Shown piece by piece: positions 63,496 to 64,000 of a stretch of DNA of 64,000 nucleotides (position 1 is the first letter of the stretch; the number at the start of each line of letters is the position of its first letter). The stretch is taken from contig NZ_JAFMHJ010000002.1 of assembly GCF_017854565.1 (NCBI RefSeq), positions 140,780 to 204,779 on the forward strand, in the 5' to 3' direction. Under the pieces are notes generated by a model. That model did no database searches. It was not told the origin of the DNA and worked only from the letters and a program-made list of their open reading frames with translations. The position numbers and the translations under genes are program-made. The DNA comes from Yoonia sp. (GTDB lineage Bacteria; Pseudomonadota; Alphaproteobacteria; Rhodobacterales; Rhodobacteraceae).

Positions 63496-64000
63496 CCGCG
63501 CCCGATATGCGGCATCTTGGTCGCCATCACCATCATGAATTGGACGTTCGCCTCGGGCGGCAATGATGCCATGTGATACACGGATTTGGCCACATCCGTG
63601 ACGGCCATCGTCGGCAGCGGGTCAAGCCCCTGCGCCGCGCGCGTCTTTTCCAGGCCCTGCACCAGATCGGTCCGCGCATTGCCGATATCAATCTGCCCGC
63701 AGGCAATATCAAAGGCCCGCCCATCCAGCGTGATCGTCTTGGTCAGCCCGGTCACGGCGTGTTTTGTCGTGGTATAGCACACCGACCCTTCGCGTGGCGT
63801 ATGCGCCGAGATTGATCCGTTGTTGATAATCCGCCCGCCGCGCGGCGACTGATGGCGCATTTGCCGAAACGCCGCGCGGGCACACAGAAACATCCCCGTC
63901 AGGTTCACATCGACGACCTGCTTCCAGTCTGCAACGGCGATTTTATCAATCGTCGTTTGCGGCCCGAACATGCCGGCATTGTTGAACAGCACATCCAGAT
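63492..64000 (-). CDS. Short-chain dehydrogenase/reductase (partial, N-terminus outside window)
   Basis: About 169 C-terminal residues of an SDR are present; the N-terminal Rossmann TGxxxGxG is beyond position 64000. The visible part starts with LFNNAG (the conserved NNAG strand), then the catalytic Ser in [21 protein letters not shown] with YxxxK, and the C-terminal segment [46 protein letters not shown], typical of family members with an oxidoreductase role. Substrate unknown. Confidence 0.88.
   Translation of the reverse strand, partial: LDVLFNNAGMFGPQTTIDKIAVADWKQVVDVNLTGMFLCARAAFRQMRHQSPRGGRIINNGSISAHTPREGSVCYTTTKHAVTGLTKTITLDGRAFDIACGQIDIGNARTDLVQGLEKTRAAQGLDPLPTMAVTDVAKSVYHMASLPPEANVQFMMVMATKMPHIGRG

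Overview
The window is a 64 kb chromosomal segment of an alphaproteobacterium, almost certainly a member of the Rhodobacteraceae (Roseobacter group, Yoonia/Loktanella-like). The signs are GC-rich coding DNA, a class I lysyl-tRNA synthetase, a second RpoH sigma factor of the RpoHII type behind an RpoE-like promoter, a CtrA box, and household clusters in alphaproteobacterial order (glnD-murJ, coaBC-dut, gshB/yraN/rsmI next to an LpoA-like lipoprotein gene). Gene density is very high, many neighbours share 4-nt start/stop overlaps (ATGA or GTGA), and no gap between genes exceeds about 300 bp. I see no rRNA, tRNA, CRISPR array, insertion sequence or integrase.

Layout. 1-3.9 kb: the 5' part of a heavy-metal P-type ATPase, a 32-residue small protein with its own ribosome site and terminator, acetyl-CoA synthetase, and an outer-membrane protein behind a CtrA box. 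3.9-9.7 kb: a complete urease operon on the minus strand, ureD-A-B-(77-aa ORF)-C-E-F-(DUF3995 membrane protein)-G. 9.8-12.1 kb: a 763-residue beta-helix protein resembling gene-transfer-agent or phage head-spike proteins. 12.2-17 kb: a DUF4864 protein, lysK, a TerB-like protein, dacB and nadD. 17-26 kb: two aldo/keto reductases, a DauA-like amine oxidase, a GNAT acetyltransferase, a dimethylglycine/sarcosine-dehydrogenase-like enzyme, an anchored hypothetical protein and a glyoxylate reductase. 26-30.6 kb: an SH3 protein, then the four-gene Anbu locus (proteasome-like Anbu, transglutaminase-like protease, alpha-E protein, circularly permuted ATP-grasp).

30.7-44.3 kb: a CDF cation exporter, an M3 oligopeptidase, coaBC-dut-membrane-anchored MoeB/ThiF enzyme, rpoH2, cobU with a phosphatase, a GST, comM, an esterase, gshB, yraN and rsmI. 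44.4-55.6 kb: LpoA-like lipoprotein, glnD, murJ, a rhomboid homologue that has lost its catalytic residues, trpS, a VOC protein, a class IV aminotransferase, a universal stress protein, and an nfuA-tsaB-rimI operon under a probable iron-control element. 55.8-61.8 kb: a purine nucleoside uptake and phosphorolysis operon (BMP lipoprotein-type receptor, double ABC ATPase, two permeases, an unknown 140-aa protein, purine nucleoside phosphorylase). 61.8-64 kb: a TSUP permease, its TIGR02186 partner, and an SDR oxidoreductase cut by the window end.

The least understood systems are the Anbu locus, the spike-like beta-helix gene, the unknown protein inside the nucleoside operon and the short ORFs coupled to urease genes. 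Cis-elements are unusually readable: an Irr-box-like site before nfuA, a TGATCC-N18-TAACA promoter before rpoH2, a TTAAC-N5-GTTAAC box before the outer-membrane protein, and four copies (plus one diverged copy) of a short hairpin repeat between genes.
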